Shown piece after piece: positions 15,620 through 26,481 of a stretch of DNA of 64,000 nt; position 1 is the stretch's first letter, and each line of letters starts with the position of its first letter. The notes beneath the pieces were generated by a model. That model ran no database searches and was not told where the DNA came from. It worked only from the letters and a program-made list of their open reading frames with translations. The position numbers and the translations under genes are program-made. The DNA is taken from NCBI RefSeq assembly GCF_024346395.1, contig NZ_JAGQCW010000002.1, positions 558,001 through 622,000 of the forward strand, read 5' to 3'. The DNA is from Cyanobium sp. AMD-g (lineage in GTDB: Bacteria; Cyanobacteriota; Cyanobacteriia; PCC-6307; Cyanobiaceae).

Positions 15620-17687
15620 GACCCACCACCAGCACCACGATCGAGCGGGGCCCCAGGGTGTAGGAGTCCGTCTCGAGGGCCGGCGCGCTGCTCCAGGGCG
15701 CGATGTCCTCCGGGCTGGGCCGGGAGGTGTCGATCCAGCGGCGCCAGCTCGGCTGGTCGCCCTCGGCGGCGGGCAGCCGGAAGCACAGCGGCTCCCACCA
15801 GGCGTTGAACATGGCGTGCCAGCGGAAACGGTGGTCGACGCTGGTGATCGTGGCGGCGAAGGAACGGGAGCTCTCGCTCCAGTCGGGCTGGTTGGGCTCC
15901 ACCCCATGCCAGAGCACGTGATGGCGCCGCACCAGCTCGCCGAGGCTGAGGTTGCGGGCGTTGATCACCACATCGCGGCGCTGGCGGTAGGCGAGCAGCT
16001 CCCGCACGAAGCGGTGCAGGCCGGCGTTGCGCTCCAGCAGCGACCAGTCGAGCCAGCTGATGGCGTTGTCCTGGGCGTAGGCGTTGTTGTTGCCCTGCTG
16101 GCTGCGGCCCAGCTCATCGCCCATGGCCAGCATCGGCGTGCCGACCGCCAGCAGCAGCATGGCCAGCAGGTTGCGGCTCTGGCGGGCGCGCAGGGCCAGG
16201 ACCTCGGCGTCGCTGGTGGGCCCCTCGACGCCGCCGTTCCAGCTGGCGTTGTCGTCGCTGCCGTCGCGGTTGCCCTCGCCGTTGGCTTCGTTGTGCTTGG
16301 CGTCGTAGCTGACCAGGTCGGCCAGGGTGAAGCCGTCGTGGCAGGTGATGAAGTTGACGCTGGCCTCGGCCTCCCGCTGCTTGTGGCCGTAGATGTCGGG
16401 GCTGCCCATCAGCCGCTGGCCGACGCTGGCCGCCAGGCCCCCGTCCCCCTTGATGAAACGGCGCACGTCGTCGCGGAAGCGGCCGTTCCACTCCTGCCAG
16501 TTGTCGCCGACGAAGCTGCCCACCTGATACAGGCCGGCGGCATCCCAGGCCTCGGCGATCAGCTTGGTCCCGGCCAGCACCGGATCGGTATCGATGTCCC
16601 AGAGGATCGGCGAGAGGGGCGTGGGGCGGCCGGTCTGGTCCCGGTCCAGCACCGAGGCCAGATCGAAGCGGAAGCCATCGACATGCAGATGCTGCACCCA
16701 GTGGCGCAGGCTTTCGCGGATCAGGCGCCGCACCACCGGGTGGTTGGCGTTGAAGGTGTTGCCGCAGCCGGTGTCGTCGATGTAGGTGCCGTCCCCGTTC
16801 TGCAGGTAGTAGTCACCGTCCGCCAGCCCCCGGAAGCAGAACGCCGGCCCCTCGGCGTCCCCTTCGGCGGTGTGGTTGAACACCACATCCAGGATCACCT
16901 CGATGCCGGCGCGGTGCAGCGCCTTGACCAGGTCGCGGAACTCGTCGATCACCGCCAGGGGATCGCTGCTGCAGCCGTAGCCCGGGTGGGGCGCGAAAAA
17001 CGAAACCGGCTGGTAGCCCCAGTAGTTGCGCAGGCCGGCGGGGGCCGCCAGGGGATCGAAGGCGAAGACCGGCAGCAGTTCCACCGCCGTGATGCCCAGG
17101 TCCTGGAGGTAGGGGATCTTGCTGATCAGGCCCCGGTAGGTGCCGGCCTGTTCCGGTGGCAGTCCGGCACTGGGGTGGGCGGTGAAGCCGCGCACGTGCA
17201 GCTCGTAGATCACCGTCTCGCGCGAGGGCCGGTGCAGGGGCCGATCCCCCTGCCAGTCGTAGGCGAGCGGATCGGCCACCACGCTCTTCATGGCGCTGCC
17301 CCAGTCGCCGGCGCTGCTGCGGCCGGGGGCGCGGCCGTAGCCCGGCGGCACCGCCAGGGCCAGGCCATGGGGATCGAGCAGCAGGTTGGCCGGATCGAAG
17401 CGCAGCCCCAACTGCGGCAGCTGGGGCCCCTCGACGCGCCAGCCGTAGTGCTGGCCCGGCCCGATCCCCTCCAGGCGGCAGTGCCAGTAGTCGCCGCTAC
17501 GGTGGAGGTCGGGATCGAGGCGGAGGCGCTGGCTCGGCCCGGCCTCATCGACGCGCGCGAACAGGCACAGCTCCACCGCCGTCGCCCGCCGGGCATAGAG
17601 GCTGAAGTTGACACCCCCACCGCTGACCGAGGCGCCCAGGGGGGCACTGCTGCCCGGGGACGGCAGGGCCGCCGTGCATGAGGTCAT
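15522..17687 (-). CDS. glgX: Glycogen debranching enzyme GlgX (isoamylase type, GH13)
   Basis: A 721-residue GH13 enzyme that hydrolyses alpha-1,6 branch points during glycogen breakdown. An N-terminal CBM48-like domain (PLGASVSGGGVNFSLYARRA) precedes the barrel, which carries VIYELHVRGFT, DVVFNHTAEGD, GFRFDLASVLDRD (catalytic Asp), KLIAEAWDAAG (catalytic Glu) and FITCHDGFTLADLVSY (the isoamylase/TreX block). The normal family end (SIVVLVVGL) is followed by about 35 Ala/Pro/Asp-rich residues encoded opposite the VOC gene. This tail looks like read-through after loss of the original stop. The start ATG at 17687 precedes the CBM48 domain directly. Confidence 0.93.
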   Translation of the reverse strand: MTSCTAALPSPGSSAPLGASVSGGGVNFSLYARRATAVELCLFARVDEAGPSQRLRLDPDLHRSGDYWHCRLEGIGPGQHYGWRVEGPQLPQLGLRFDPANLLLDPHGLALAVPPGYGRAPGRSSAGDWGSAMKSVVADPLAYDWQGDRPLHRPSRETVIYELHVRGFTAHPSAGLPPEQAGTYRGLISKIPYLQDLGITAVELLPVFAFDPLAAPAGLRNYWGYQPVSFFAPHPGYGCSSDPLAVIDEFRDLVKALHRAGIEVILDVVFNHTAEGDAEGPAFCFRGLADGDYYLQNGDGTYIDDTGCGNTFNANHPVVRRLIRESLRHWVQHLHVDGFRFDLASVLDRDQTGRPTPLSPILWDIDTDPVLAGTKLIAEAWDAAGLYQVGSFVGDNWQEWNGRFRDDVRRFIKGDGGLAASVGQRLMGSPDIYGHKQREAEASVNFITCHDGFTLADLVSYDAKHNEANGEGNRDGSDDNASWNGGVEGPTSDAEVLALRARQSRNLLAMLLLAVGTPMLAMGDELGRSQQGNNNAYAQDNAISWLDWSLLERNAGLHRFVRELLAYRQRRDVVINARNLSLGELVRRHHVLWHGVEPNQPDWSESSRSFAATITSVDHRFRWHAMFNAWWEPLCFRLPAAEGDQPSWRRWIDTSRPSPEDIAPWSSAPALETDSYTLGPRSIVVLVVGLSPAAAAADGHPDRPAAGPDQPQATPPDPPTG

Positions 17688-17832
17688 GGCGTCGGCAGGG
17701 GGGGGGAGGGGACAGGGGGGCCGCCCACCGCATGATGGCCAGGGCCCGCGGTTTCGCCCGGTCCCGCCGCGGCGCCGTCCGCCCAACCTGCTTACGGTGA
17801 GCCGGCACGCCGTCCCGTTGTCCTGCCCGCCG

Positions 17833-18327
17833 ATGGATCTCGAGATCGTCACCCTGCTCGTGCCCAGCGGCCCTTCGCTGGCGGCCGCTGCCGGGCTGCT
17901 GGTGCTGCGGCTGTTCGTGGGGGTGGCCTTCATTCGCCACGGCTGGCCGAAGCTGCGCAACCTGCGCACCTGGTCCACGGCGATGAAGACGCCGGAGTGG
18001 CTCTGCTTCCTCTCGGCGGCCTCGATGTGGGGCGCCGGGATCGCCCTGATCCCTGGCCTGCTCACCCCCCTGGCGGCCCTGGCGATCCTGGTGTCGATGG
18101 CCTACGCCATGGTGCTGGAGCTGGTGTCCGGTACTCCGTTCATCGCTCCCGATCCTTACCAGATCCCCGCGGGGGACTACGCCGGACCGATGGGCGTCGG
18201 TGAACCGCCCAGCTGGGAGAAGGCGGCGATGTACGTGGTGATGTGCCTGGTGCTGATCAGCTCCGGTGGTGGCCTTTTGTCCCTCGACAACCTGCTGATC
18301 GCCGACCTGCTGCGCGCCCTTCTCTGA
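17833..18327 (+). CDS. DoxX-family membrane protein
   Basis: A 164-residue protein with four hydrophobic segments and the DoxX signature LLVLRLFVGVAFIRHGWPKL followed by WGAGIALIPGLLTPLAALAI. Such proteins sit in the cytoplasmic membrane and are linked to quinone or sulfur redox chemistry or to oxidative stress complexes; the role here is open. The ATG at 17833 was chosen because the upstream in-frame extension overlaps the glgX start and has no family match. It is divergent from glgX with 145 bp between starts. Confidence 0.8.
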   Translation: MDLEIVTLLVPSGPSLAAAAGLLVLRLFVGVAFIRHGWPKLRNLRTWSTAMKTPEWLCFLSAASMWGAGIALIPGLLTPLAALAILVSMAYAMVLELVSGTPFIAPDPYQIPAGDYAGPMGVGEPPSWEKAAMYVVMCLVLISSGGGLLSLDNLLIADLLRALL

Positions 18328-18372
18328 GGGACAGCGGGCCGGCCCTCGCTACGCCCGGGGCCGTCGTCGGCA

Positions 18373-18897
18373 TCACTCGCGCTCCGGCGGTGCCCCGGAG
18401 TGAGTGTCCTCCCGCTCGCCGCCCCAGTACTTGAAGGCCAGCAGGGCCAGGGTCACCACGGCCATGCCGCCCCCGGCGAAGAAGATGTCGGCGCCGGCGA
18501 CGGCGTGGGAGGGGTCTTCGGCATCGAAGCTGTTGAGCAGTTCGAGGAAGGAGATCGCCATCGCCAGGATGATGAAGTTGGCGAACATGCCCTTCACTTC
18601 GTGGAAGTTCCGGAAGCTGAGGGTCTTCGGCAGTTTCAGCTCGCTGATGAACAGCGAGAACATGCCGATCGCCAGGGCCAGGCAGCCCGTTCCCACCAGC
18701 AGCAGGTCGATCCCCTCGAGAATGTCCATCTCGAAGCGGTTGAGATCCACCAGGTCGGTGATGCTGACCAGGGCCAGCCGCAACTGCTCCAGGATCAGCC
18801 GGCTGCCGCGGATGAACAGGGCCAGGCAGCTGGCCAGCAGCGCCAGGATCGGAACGAGGGTGAGGTAGCGGGCGCGGACGAGCAGGCGGCGCAGCAT
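18373..18897 (-). CDS. UPF0114 (YqhA-type) membrane protein
   Basis: A 174-residue protein with four predicted helices: YLTLVPILALLASCLALFI, the LLLVGTGCLALAIGMFSLFI segment, a central FANFIILAMAISFLELL helix and a C-terminal GGGMAVVTLALLAF helix. ISELKLPKTLSFRN and the flanking helices match YqhA/UPF0114. Function unknown. It lies 22 bp downstream of the fused ABC ATPase gene on the same strand, so the two may be co-transcribed. Confidence 0.8.
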   Translation of the reverse strand: MLRRLLVRARYLTLVPILALLASCLALFIRGSRLILEQLRLALVSITDLVDLNRFEMDILEGIDLLLVGTGCLALAIGMFSLFISELKLPKTLSFRNFHEVKGMFANFIILAMAISFLELLNSFDAEDPSHAVAGADIFFAGGGMAVVTLALLAFKYWGGEREDTHSGAPPERE

Positions 18898-18919
18898 GGC
18901 GGGCGGGCGTGAAGGGGCG

Positions 18920-20530
<1,611 letters not shown>

Positions 20531-20627
20531 GGACGGGTCCGGCGGCGCCCAGTCTGGATGGCCGAATGCGCAAATCCCCTGGTTCGTGACGATTGCCCCA
20601 TACCATGGGAGGACCCTGAAGGGTGTG

Positions 20628-22961
20628 ATGCTGAGAGTGGCGCCGGATCCAGGTTCCCCTCCGGTGGCCTACGCCTCGGTTCCAGCTTCTGATGGGGATG
20701 GGGCACCGGAGGCTGTGGCACCCGCCATCTCCGAGCGCACCTACGGCGTCCCCCTGCCGGCCTGGCTGCGCCAGAGCCTCCAGCAACGGCAGCCCGCCGG
20801 CGACGACGCGCCGCGACCCGTCGATCCGGAGGCCCTGGTGGCCACCGCCTTCGACTTCGCCTACCAGCTCCACGACGGCCAGTTCCGGGCCAGCGGAGAG
20901 CCCTACATCGTCCATCCGATCGCCGTTGCCGGTCTGCTGCGGGACATCGGCGCCAGTGCGGCGGTGATCGCCGCCGGTTTCCTGCACGACGTCGTGGAGG
21001 ACACCCAGGTCACCCCCGAGGAGATCGAAGAGCGTTTCGGCGAGGAGGTGCGCGCCCTGGTGGAGGGGGTCACCAAGCTGGGCGGCATCCATTTCACCAA
21101 CCGCACCGAGGCCCAGGCGGAGAACCTGCGCCGCATGTTCCTGGCCATGGCCAGCGACATCCGGGTGGTGCTGGTCAAGCTGGCCGACCGGCTGCACAAC
21201 ATGCGCACCCTCGGCGCCCTCAAGCCCGAGAAGCAGCAGCGCATCGCCCGGGAGACGCGCGACATCTACGCCCCCCTGGCCAACCGCCTGGGCATCGGCC
21301 GCTTCAAGTGGGAGCTGGAGGACCTGGCCTTCAAGGTGCTGGAGCCCGAGTCCTACCGCGATGTGCAGCAGCAGGTCGCCACCAAGCGCAGCGAACGGGA
21401 GGAGCGGCTGGGAGCCACGGTGCAGCTGCTGCGTGATCGCCTGGCCGCGGCGGGCCTGCAGGACTGCGACGTGAGTGGCCGGCCCAAGCACCTCTATGGC
21501 ATCTGGAGCAAGATGCAGCGCCAGCAGAAGGCCTTCCACGAGATCTACGACGTGGCGGCCCTGCGGATCCTCTGCCCGAGCGTGGAGAGCTGCTACCGGG
21601 CCCTGGCGGTGGTGCACGACATCTTCCGGCCGATCCCCGGCCGCTTCAAGGACTACATCGGCCTGCCCAAGCCCAACGGCTACCAGTCGCTGCACACGGC
21701 GGTGATCGGCCGGCACCGGCCGATCGAGGTGCAGATCCGCACCACCGACATGCATCAGGTGGCGGAATACGGCATCGCCGCCCACTGGAAGTACAAGGAG
21801 GGGGGCTCGCCGGCCGCCGGCGACACCGAACGCTTCAACTGGCTGAGGCAGCTGGTCGACTGGCAGAAGGACGATGGCGGCGAGGACAGCAGCGACTTCC
21901 TGGCCTCGATCAAGGAGGACCTCTTCGACGAGGAGGTGTTCGTGTTCACCCCCAAGGGGGATGTGGTGGGCCTGCGCAAGGGCTCCACCGCCGTCGACTT
22001 CGCCTTCCGCATTCACTCGGAGGTGGGCAACCACTGCCAGGGCGTGCGCATCAACGACCGCCTCTGTCCCTTGGCCACCCCCCTGCAGAACGGCGATTTC
22101 GTGCAGGTGATCACCGCCAAGAACGCCCACCCGAGCCTCGACTGGCTCAACTTCGTGGCCACCCCCACGGCCCGCAACCGCATCCGGGGCTGGTACAAGC
22201 GCAGCCACCGCGACGACAACATCCAGCGGGGCACCGAGATGCTCGAGCGGGAGCTGGGCCGCGACGGCTTCGACGCCCTGCTCAACGGCGAGGCGATCGC
22301 CCGGGTGGCCAAGCGCTGCAACCTGGTGGGCACCGAGGATCTCCTGGCGGCCCTGGGCTTCGGGGGCGTCACCCTGCAGCAGGTGCTCAACCGGCTGCGC
22401 GAAGAGGTGCGCCTCAGCACCGCCGCTGCCGCCCCCACGCCCACCAATGAAGAGGTGGCGGCCGGGGTGGCGGCGGCCCAGCCACGGCATGCGCCCCACG
22501 GGCACCCCTCGAACAGCCCGATCCTGGGGCTGGAGGGCCTGGAATACCGCCTGGGTGGCTGCTGCAGCCCCCTGCCCGGCGAGGCGATCGTGGGCACCGT
22601 GGCCCTGGGCAACCATGGCATCACCATCCACCGCCAGGATTGCGCCAACGTGCCCCAGGTGCCGGTGGAACGGCGGCTGCCGGTGCGCTGGAACCCGCTC
22701 GGGGAGACGCAGCAGCGGCGCTATCCGGTGCGACTCAGGATCGAGGTGCTTGATCGGGTGGGGGTGCTGAAAGATATCCTGATGCGCCTTTCCGACCACC
22801 GCATCAACGTCAGCGATGCCCGGGTGCGCACCAGCGCCGGCAAACCGGCCCGCATCGACCTGCGGGTCGAGCTGCTCAGTGCCGCCCAGCTGCGCACCAC
22901 CATGGACCAGATCCGTTCGATGGCCGACGTGCTGGATCTCTGCCGCACCGGCATCGGCTGA
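20628..22961 (+). CDS. spoT: Bifunctional (p)ppGpp synthetase/hydrolase (Rsh)
   Basis: A 777-residue long RelA/SpoT homologue that makes and degrades the stringent-response alarmone. The HD hydrolase domain shows PYIVHPIAVAGLL and FLHDVVEDT (about residues 85-240). The synthetase domain has GRFKDYIGLPKPNGYQSLHT (about residue 337). TGS is at VFVFTPKGDVVGLRKG (about residues 437-497), a zinc-finger-like YRLGGCCSPLPGEAIVG follows, and an ACT domain closes the protein. Both catalytic sites look intact. The ATG at 20628 is preferred; an in-frame extension to 20508 overlaps the divergent ABC gene and has no homologous appearance. Confidence 0.93.
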   Translation: MLRVAPDPGSPPVAYASVPASDGDGAPEAVAPAISERTYGVPLPAWLRQSLQQRQPAGDDAPRPVDPEALVATAFDFAYQLHDGQFRASGEPYIVHPIAVAGLLRDIGASAAVIAAGFLHDVVEDTQVTPEEIEERFGEEVRALVEGVTKLGGIHFTNRTEAQAENLRRMFLAMASDIRVVLVKLADRLHNMRTLGALKPEKQQRIARETRDIYAPLANRLGIGRFKWELEDLAFKVLEPESYRDVQQQVATKRSEREERLGATVQLLRDRLAAAGLQDCDVSGRPKHLYGIWSKMQRQQKAFHEIYDVAALRILCPSVESCYRALAVVHDIFRPIPGRFKDYIGLPKPNGYQSLHTAVIGRHRPIEVQIRTTDMHQVAEYGIAAHWKYKEGGSPAAGDTERFNWLRQLVDWQKDDGGEDSSDFLASIKEDLFDEEVFVFTPKGDVVGLRKGSTAVDFAFRIHSEVGNHCQGVRINDRLCPLATPLQNGDFVQVITAKNAHPSLDWLNFVATPTARNRIRGWYKRSHRDDNIQRGTEMLERELGRDGFDALLNGEAIARVAKRCNLVGTEDLLAALGFGGVTLQQVLNRLREEVRLSTAAAAPTPTNEEVAAGVAAAQPRHAPHGHPSNSPILGLEGLEYRLGGCCSPLPGEAIVGTVALGNHGITIHRQDCANVPQVPVERRLPVRWNPLGETQQRRYPVRLRIEVLDRVGVLKDILMRLSDHRINVSDARVRTSAGKPARIDLRVELLSAAQLRTTMDQIRSMADVLDLCRTGIG

Positions 22962-22998
22962 ACCGGCAGGCGGTTGCAGTCGGTTCCTGGCCCGGGTC

Positions 22999-25116
22999 TC
23001 ACTTCATGATCAGCACGTCCACCCCGGGCGAGCGACCCCGCACCATCACGCCCACGTCGTGGTCGCTGCGGTGGAACTGCAGGTTGATCTCCTCGTCTCC
23101 CAGGCGCAGCCCGTTGATATCCAGCATGTTGAGCCCCCTCGGCAGGCAGGGGTTGTGCAGGCGCACCTGCACCCGGCTGCTGCCGTGCTCCCGCTCGATC
23201 GCCATGCCGGTGATCGCCTCCAGCAGGCCGAACACGCTGGCGCTGGCCCAGGCCTGGGGGCTGCAGGCCACCGGGTAGAAGGTGGGCCCCTCCTCCTCCC
23301 GGCGCTGGAAGCCGCAGAACAGCTCCGGCAGCTGGAACATCGGCACCGCACTGGCGGCTTCGAACAGGCCTGTGAGGATCTGCAGGGTTTCGGAGCGGTG
23401 GCCGTACCGGGCCAGGCCCATGCCGATCAGGGCGTTGTCGTGCGGCCAGACGGAGCCGTTGTGGTAACTCATCGGGTTGTAGCGGCTTTCCCGTTCATCC
23501 AGGGTGCGGACGCCCCAGCCGTTGAAGCTGGTGGGGGCCATCAGCTGCCGGGCCACCGCCGCCGCCGCTTCCGTGGAGGCGATGCCGGTCCAGAGGCAGT
23601 GGCCGGCGTTCGAGCTCCGCACCCGGCAGGGCTCGCCGTCGCCGTCGATGGCCAGGGCGTAGGAATCGATCGAGGGCGACCAGAAGGCCCGGTGGAAGCG
23701 GTGGCGCAGGGCCGCGGCCTCCTCCTGCAACCCCTCCGCTTCGGCGGGCCTGCCCAGGCGGTGCAGGATCGAGGCGAAGGCACGGCGGGCCCCATAGGCA
23801 TAGGCCTGCACTTCGCACAGGGCGATCGAGCCCTCGGCCAACCGGCCGTCGGTGTGGTGGATGGAGTCGTCGGAATCCTTCCAGCCCTGGTTGCGCAGCC
23901 CGTTCTCGGCCACCCGCAGGTAGCGGAGGAAGCCATCGGCGCTGCTGGCTTCGGCCCTGTGGATCCAGGCCATGGCAGCCTGCAGTTCGGGCAGCAGGCC
24001 GGCGATGAAGTCCCGGTCATCACTGCGGCGGAGATAAGCCCCCGCCAGCATCAGGAACAGGGGTGTGGAGTCGACGGCGCCGTAATACCGCGAGAAGGGA
24101 ACTTCCCCGAGCGCCGCCATCTCTCCCAGCCGGGATTCGTGCAGGATCTTGCCCGGCTGCTGATCGTGAGCGGGATCGTCAACCGCCGCCTGGCTGCTGG
24201 CCAGGTAGCCCAGCACCCCCCGGGCCAGCCGCGGTTCCACCATCAGCATCTGGCGCGCCGTGATCAGGCCGTCGCGGCCGAATGGACAGCTGAACCAGGG
24301 CACCCCGGCGTAGGGGTAGAGGCCATCCTCCACCTGGCTGGCCAGCAGGTGCACATCGGAGAAGGAGCGCATCAGCCAGCTGTTGAAGGCCGGGTTGTCG
24401 CTGACCACCGAGGCGGCGCTGCGCCGGGCCTCCCGGAAGCGCTGGATCGTGGCGGCCATGGCGGCGTTGTAGTGATCCTCCGCGGCCAGCGGCACGGCGA
24501 GGGGATGGAAATCCAGCACCAGGAAGAGTCGCCGGGTCTGGCGGGGCTCCAGGGTCATCTCCAGCCCGATGTGCTCCACGCCCACGTCCTGCACGGGATC
24601 GCTGAGGCGCAGGACCGTGACCCGATCCTCCCCGTCCAGGCCCCCGTAGATGAGCTCCAGGCTGTCGTCGACGCCGCGTCGGACGGTGCGGCCGCGCTCC
24701 GCCCGCGTGTATCCCCGCACCTCGAAGATGTCACGGAAGTCCGCATCGAGACGCAGGGTCAGCGGCATCGCCACGCGCCGGTCCCCGTAACTGGTGAAGC
24801 AGAATTGCTGCAGGCAGGCGGTGGCGGTCAGGACGGTGCTGCGCTCCAGGTGGACCGTCATGGCCGGGGAGCCGTTGGCGCCGCCATCGTTGTTGCTGAG
24901 GTGGCTCACCAGCACCCCCACCGCGCCGAGTTCGGTGGAGCTCAGCACCAGCGGCGGCCGTCCCCACAGCAGCACCTGCAGGCGGCTGACATGGCGGGTG
25001 CCGCGGTGGAAGATGCCGGCCTCGTGCTGGAGGTCCGGGCAGATCTCGCCGCGGGAATCCAGGATCGCGAAGGTTTCCTCGTTCTTGAGAACGAAGGGCG
25101 GCAGCGGATCAGGCAT
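22999..25116 (-). CDS. Amylo-alpha-1,6-glucosidase / glycogen-debranching-like protein
   Basis: A 705-residue protein with an N-terminal beta domain of the glycogen-debranching-enzyme type (ILDSRGEICPDLQHEAGIFH, RHVSRLQVLLWG) and a C-terminal (alpha/alpha)6 amylo-1,6-glucosidase domain (WFSCPFGRDGLITARQ, YYGAVDSTPLFLMLAG, YHNGSVWPHDNALIGMG, GFQRREEEGPTFYPVACSPQAW). The Asp/Glu residues expected of the inverting family lie in these blocks. It probably hydrolyses alpha-1,6 or related glucan links in the cytoplasm. It overlaps the upstream glycosyltransferase gene by 8 bp, so the two form an operon. Confidence 0.88.
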   Translation of the reverse strand: MPDPLPPFVLKNEETFAILDSRGEICPDLQHEAGIFHRGTRHVSRLQVLLWGRPPLVLSSTELGAVGVLVSHLSNNDGGANGSPAMTVHLERSTVLTATACLQQFCFTSYGDRRVAMPLTLRLDADFRDIFEVRGYTRAERGRTVRRGVDDSLELIYGGLDGEDRVTVLRLSDPVQDVGVEHIGLEMTLEPRQTRRLFLVLDFHPLAVPLAAEDHYNAAMAATIQRFREARRSAASVVSDNPAFNSWLMRSFSDVHLLASQVEDGLYPYAGVPWFSCPFGRDGLITARQMLMVEPRLARGVLGYLASSQAAVDDPAHDQQPGKILHESRLGEMAALGEVPFSRYYGAVDSTPLFLMLAGAYLRRSDDRDFIAGLLPELQAAMAWIHRAEASSADGFLRYLRVAENGLRNQGWKDSDDSIHHTDGRLAEGSIALCEVQAYAYGARRAFASILHRLGRPAEAEGLQEEAAALRHRFHRAFWSPSIDSYALAIDGDGEPCRVRSSNAGHCLWTGIASTEAAAAVARQLMAPTSFNGWGVRTLDERESRYNPMSYHNGSVWPHDNALIGMGLARYGHRSETLQILTGLFEAASAVPMFQLPELFCGFQRREEEGPTFYPVACSPQAWASASVFGLLEAITGMAIEREHGSSRVQVRLHNPCLPRGLNMLDINGLRLGDEEINLQFHRSDHDVGVMVRGRSPGVDVLIMK

Positions 25117-26179
25117 GCACCGGTGTGCGGTGGGCGGGGCTGTGGCAGCGACGGGCCTGGATCAGGTGCCGGTAGAGCTGTTCGTAGTCCTCGGCCTGGC
25201 GTGTGACCGAGAAGCACACCTCGAAGTGGCTGCGGACCCGGGATCGATCCAGCTGCTCCAGCCGGCCGACCGCGGCGATGGCCTCCTCGATCGACTCCAC
25301 CAGATAGCCGTTGACCCCCTGACGGATCACCTCCGGGGTGGAGCCGTTGCGCCAGGCGATCACCGGCGTGCCGCAGGCGTTGGCCTCGATCATCACCAGG
25401 CCGAAGGGTTCGGGCCAGTCGATCGGAAACAGCAGGGCGAGCGCCTGGCCGAGGAGATCCTGCTTGCCGGCGTCATCCACCTCCCCGATGAATTCCACCA
25501 GCGGGTTGTCGCGCAGCAGCGGCTCGATCCGTTCGTGGAAGTAGGGGGCATCGACCGGATCGATCTTGGCGGCCACCTTCAGCGGCAGGCCCACCGCCGT
25601 GGCGATGGCGATGGCCCGATCGAGCCGTTTCTCCGGCGAGATGCGCCCGACGAAGGCCAGGTAGGGGCTGGGCCGGGCCTGGAAGCGATAGAGATCGGTG
25701 GGCAGACCGTGGTGGACGGTGCCGAGCCAGTGGGCCTCGGGCACCGGTAGGCGCTGGTTGTCGGAGATGGACACCAGGGGGACCCGATCGAAGTGGCGGT
25801 GGAGCAACCGCTGCTCGGGCGCATCCAGCGGGCCGTGCACGGTGGTGAGATGGGGTACCCCCAGCAGATCGGCGAGCGGGAAATGGCCGTGGCCGTTGTG
25901 GAAATGGAGGACGTCGAAGTCATCGAGCCGGCGGATGACATGGCCCAGCTGGATCTCGGAATGCACCGTGGCGTCCGCCACCCGGCCGCTCAGGCGCAGG
26001 GCCTGCGGGACACAGGGGAAGAGCTGGGCGCTGGTGAGGGAGTCGCCGCTGGCAAACAACACCACCTCATGGCCACGGCGGACGAGTTCCTCCGTGAGGT
26101 AATGAACGACCCTTTCGGTACCTCCATAGCCAAGCGGTGGCACCCTCTCATGCAGAGTGGAAATCTGTGCAATTCTCAT
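25109..26179 (-). CDS. Glycosyltransferase family 4 protein
   Basis: A 356-residue GT-B enzyme. The N-terminal glycine-rich acceptor part is visible (PPLGYGGTERVVHYLTEELV), as are DVLHFHNGHGHFP, the mid-protein FVGRISPEKRLDRAIAIAT and the donor-site block PIDWPEPFGLVMIEANACGTP (about residue 265). This EPFGLVMIEA pattern is the nucleotide-sugar site of GT4 enzymes. The substrate is unknown. Coupling to the amylo-glucosidase gene by an 8-bp overlap suggests work on a glucan or glucoside. About 300 bp of AT-richer DNA upstream probably contain its promoter. Confidence 0.88.
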   Translation of the reverse strand: MRIAQISTLHERVPPLGYGGTERVVHYLTEELVRRGHEVVLFASGDSLTSAQLFPCVPQALRLSGRVADATVHSEIQLGHVIRRLDDFDVLHFHNGHGHFPLADLLGVPHLTTVHGPLDAPEQRLLHRHFDRVPLVSISDNQRLPVPEAHWLGTVHHGLPTDLYRFQARPSPYLAFVGRISPEKRLDRAIAIATAVGLPLKVAAKIDPVDAPYFHERIEPLLRDNPLVEFIGEVDDAGKQDLLGQALALLFPIDWPEPFGLVMIEANACGTPVIAWRNGSTPEVIRQGVNGYLVESIEEAIAAVGRLEQLDRSRVRSHFEVCFSVTRQAEDYEQLYRHLIQARRCHSPAHRTPVHA

Positions 26180-26481
26180 ATCAATCTCTTCGCGCTTTTT
26201 TTGTGCTGATGGCGTATTTTTACCCCACCCACTTCAACCCTACCTCGGATATTCCCAAACGAGTGTTTTTCGGCAGATCTGCTGCGGGCGCTGGGATTGG
26301 AGCATCAGTCCTGCTCCATATCCCAGGCGAACGCCTACCGCCCGGATCACGAACCCCTTGGCCACAGGGCCCGACCTGAACCCTTGGCTTCCGCGGGCAC
26401 CAGGGAGCTCCCGGCAGGGTCCAGGATCCGGCCCAGGCTGTGACCCGCTCCCTAGGTTCGGCGCCCCGACCACCCCCGCCC
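26180..26481. other. Divergent intergenic region, no gene seen
   Basis: Between the glycosyltransferase and selO starts. The part near 26195-26290 has T-rich runs and is AT-richer than the flanks, fitting promoters. I see no RNA gene or coding signal. Confidence 0.5.

Noticed and set aside
13601..15907. A 768-codon open frame on the minus strand opposite the EamA and VOC genes
   Set aside because: Only the plus-strand readings show membrane helices and VOC motifs.
14991..17681. An 896-codon open frame on the plus strand across the VOC and glgX genes
   Set aside because: It is antisense to glgX and rich in His, Gln, Val and Ala without domain patterns; it is a by-product of high third-position GC.
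22816..25206. A 796-codon open frame on the plus strand opposite the amylo-glucosidase gene
   Set aside because: The minus-strand reading has clear family motifs; the plus reading has none.
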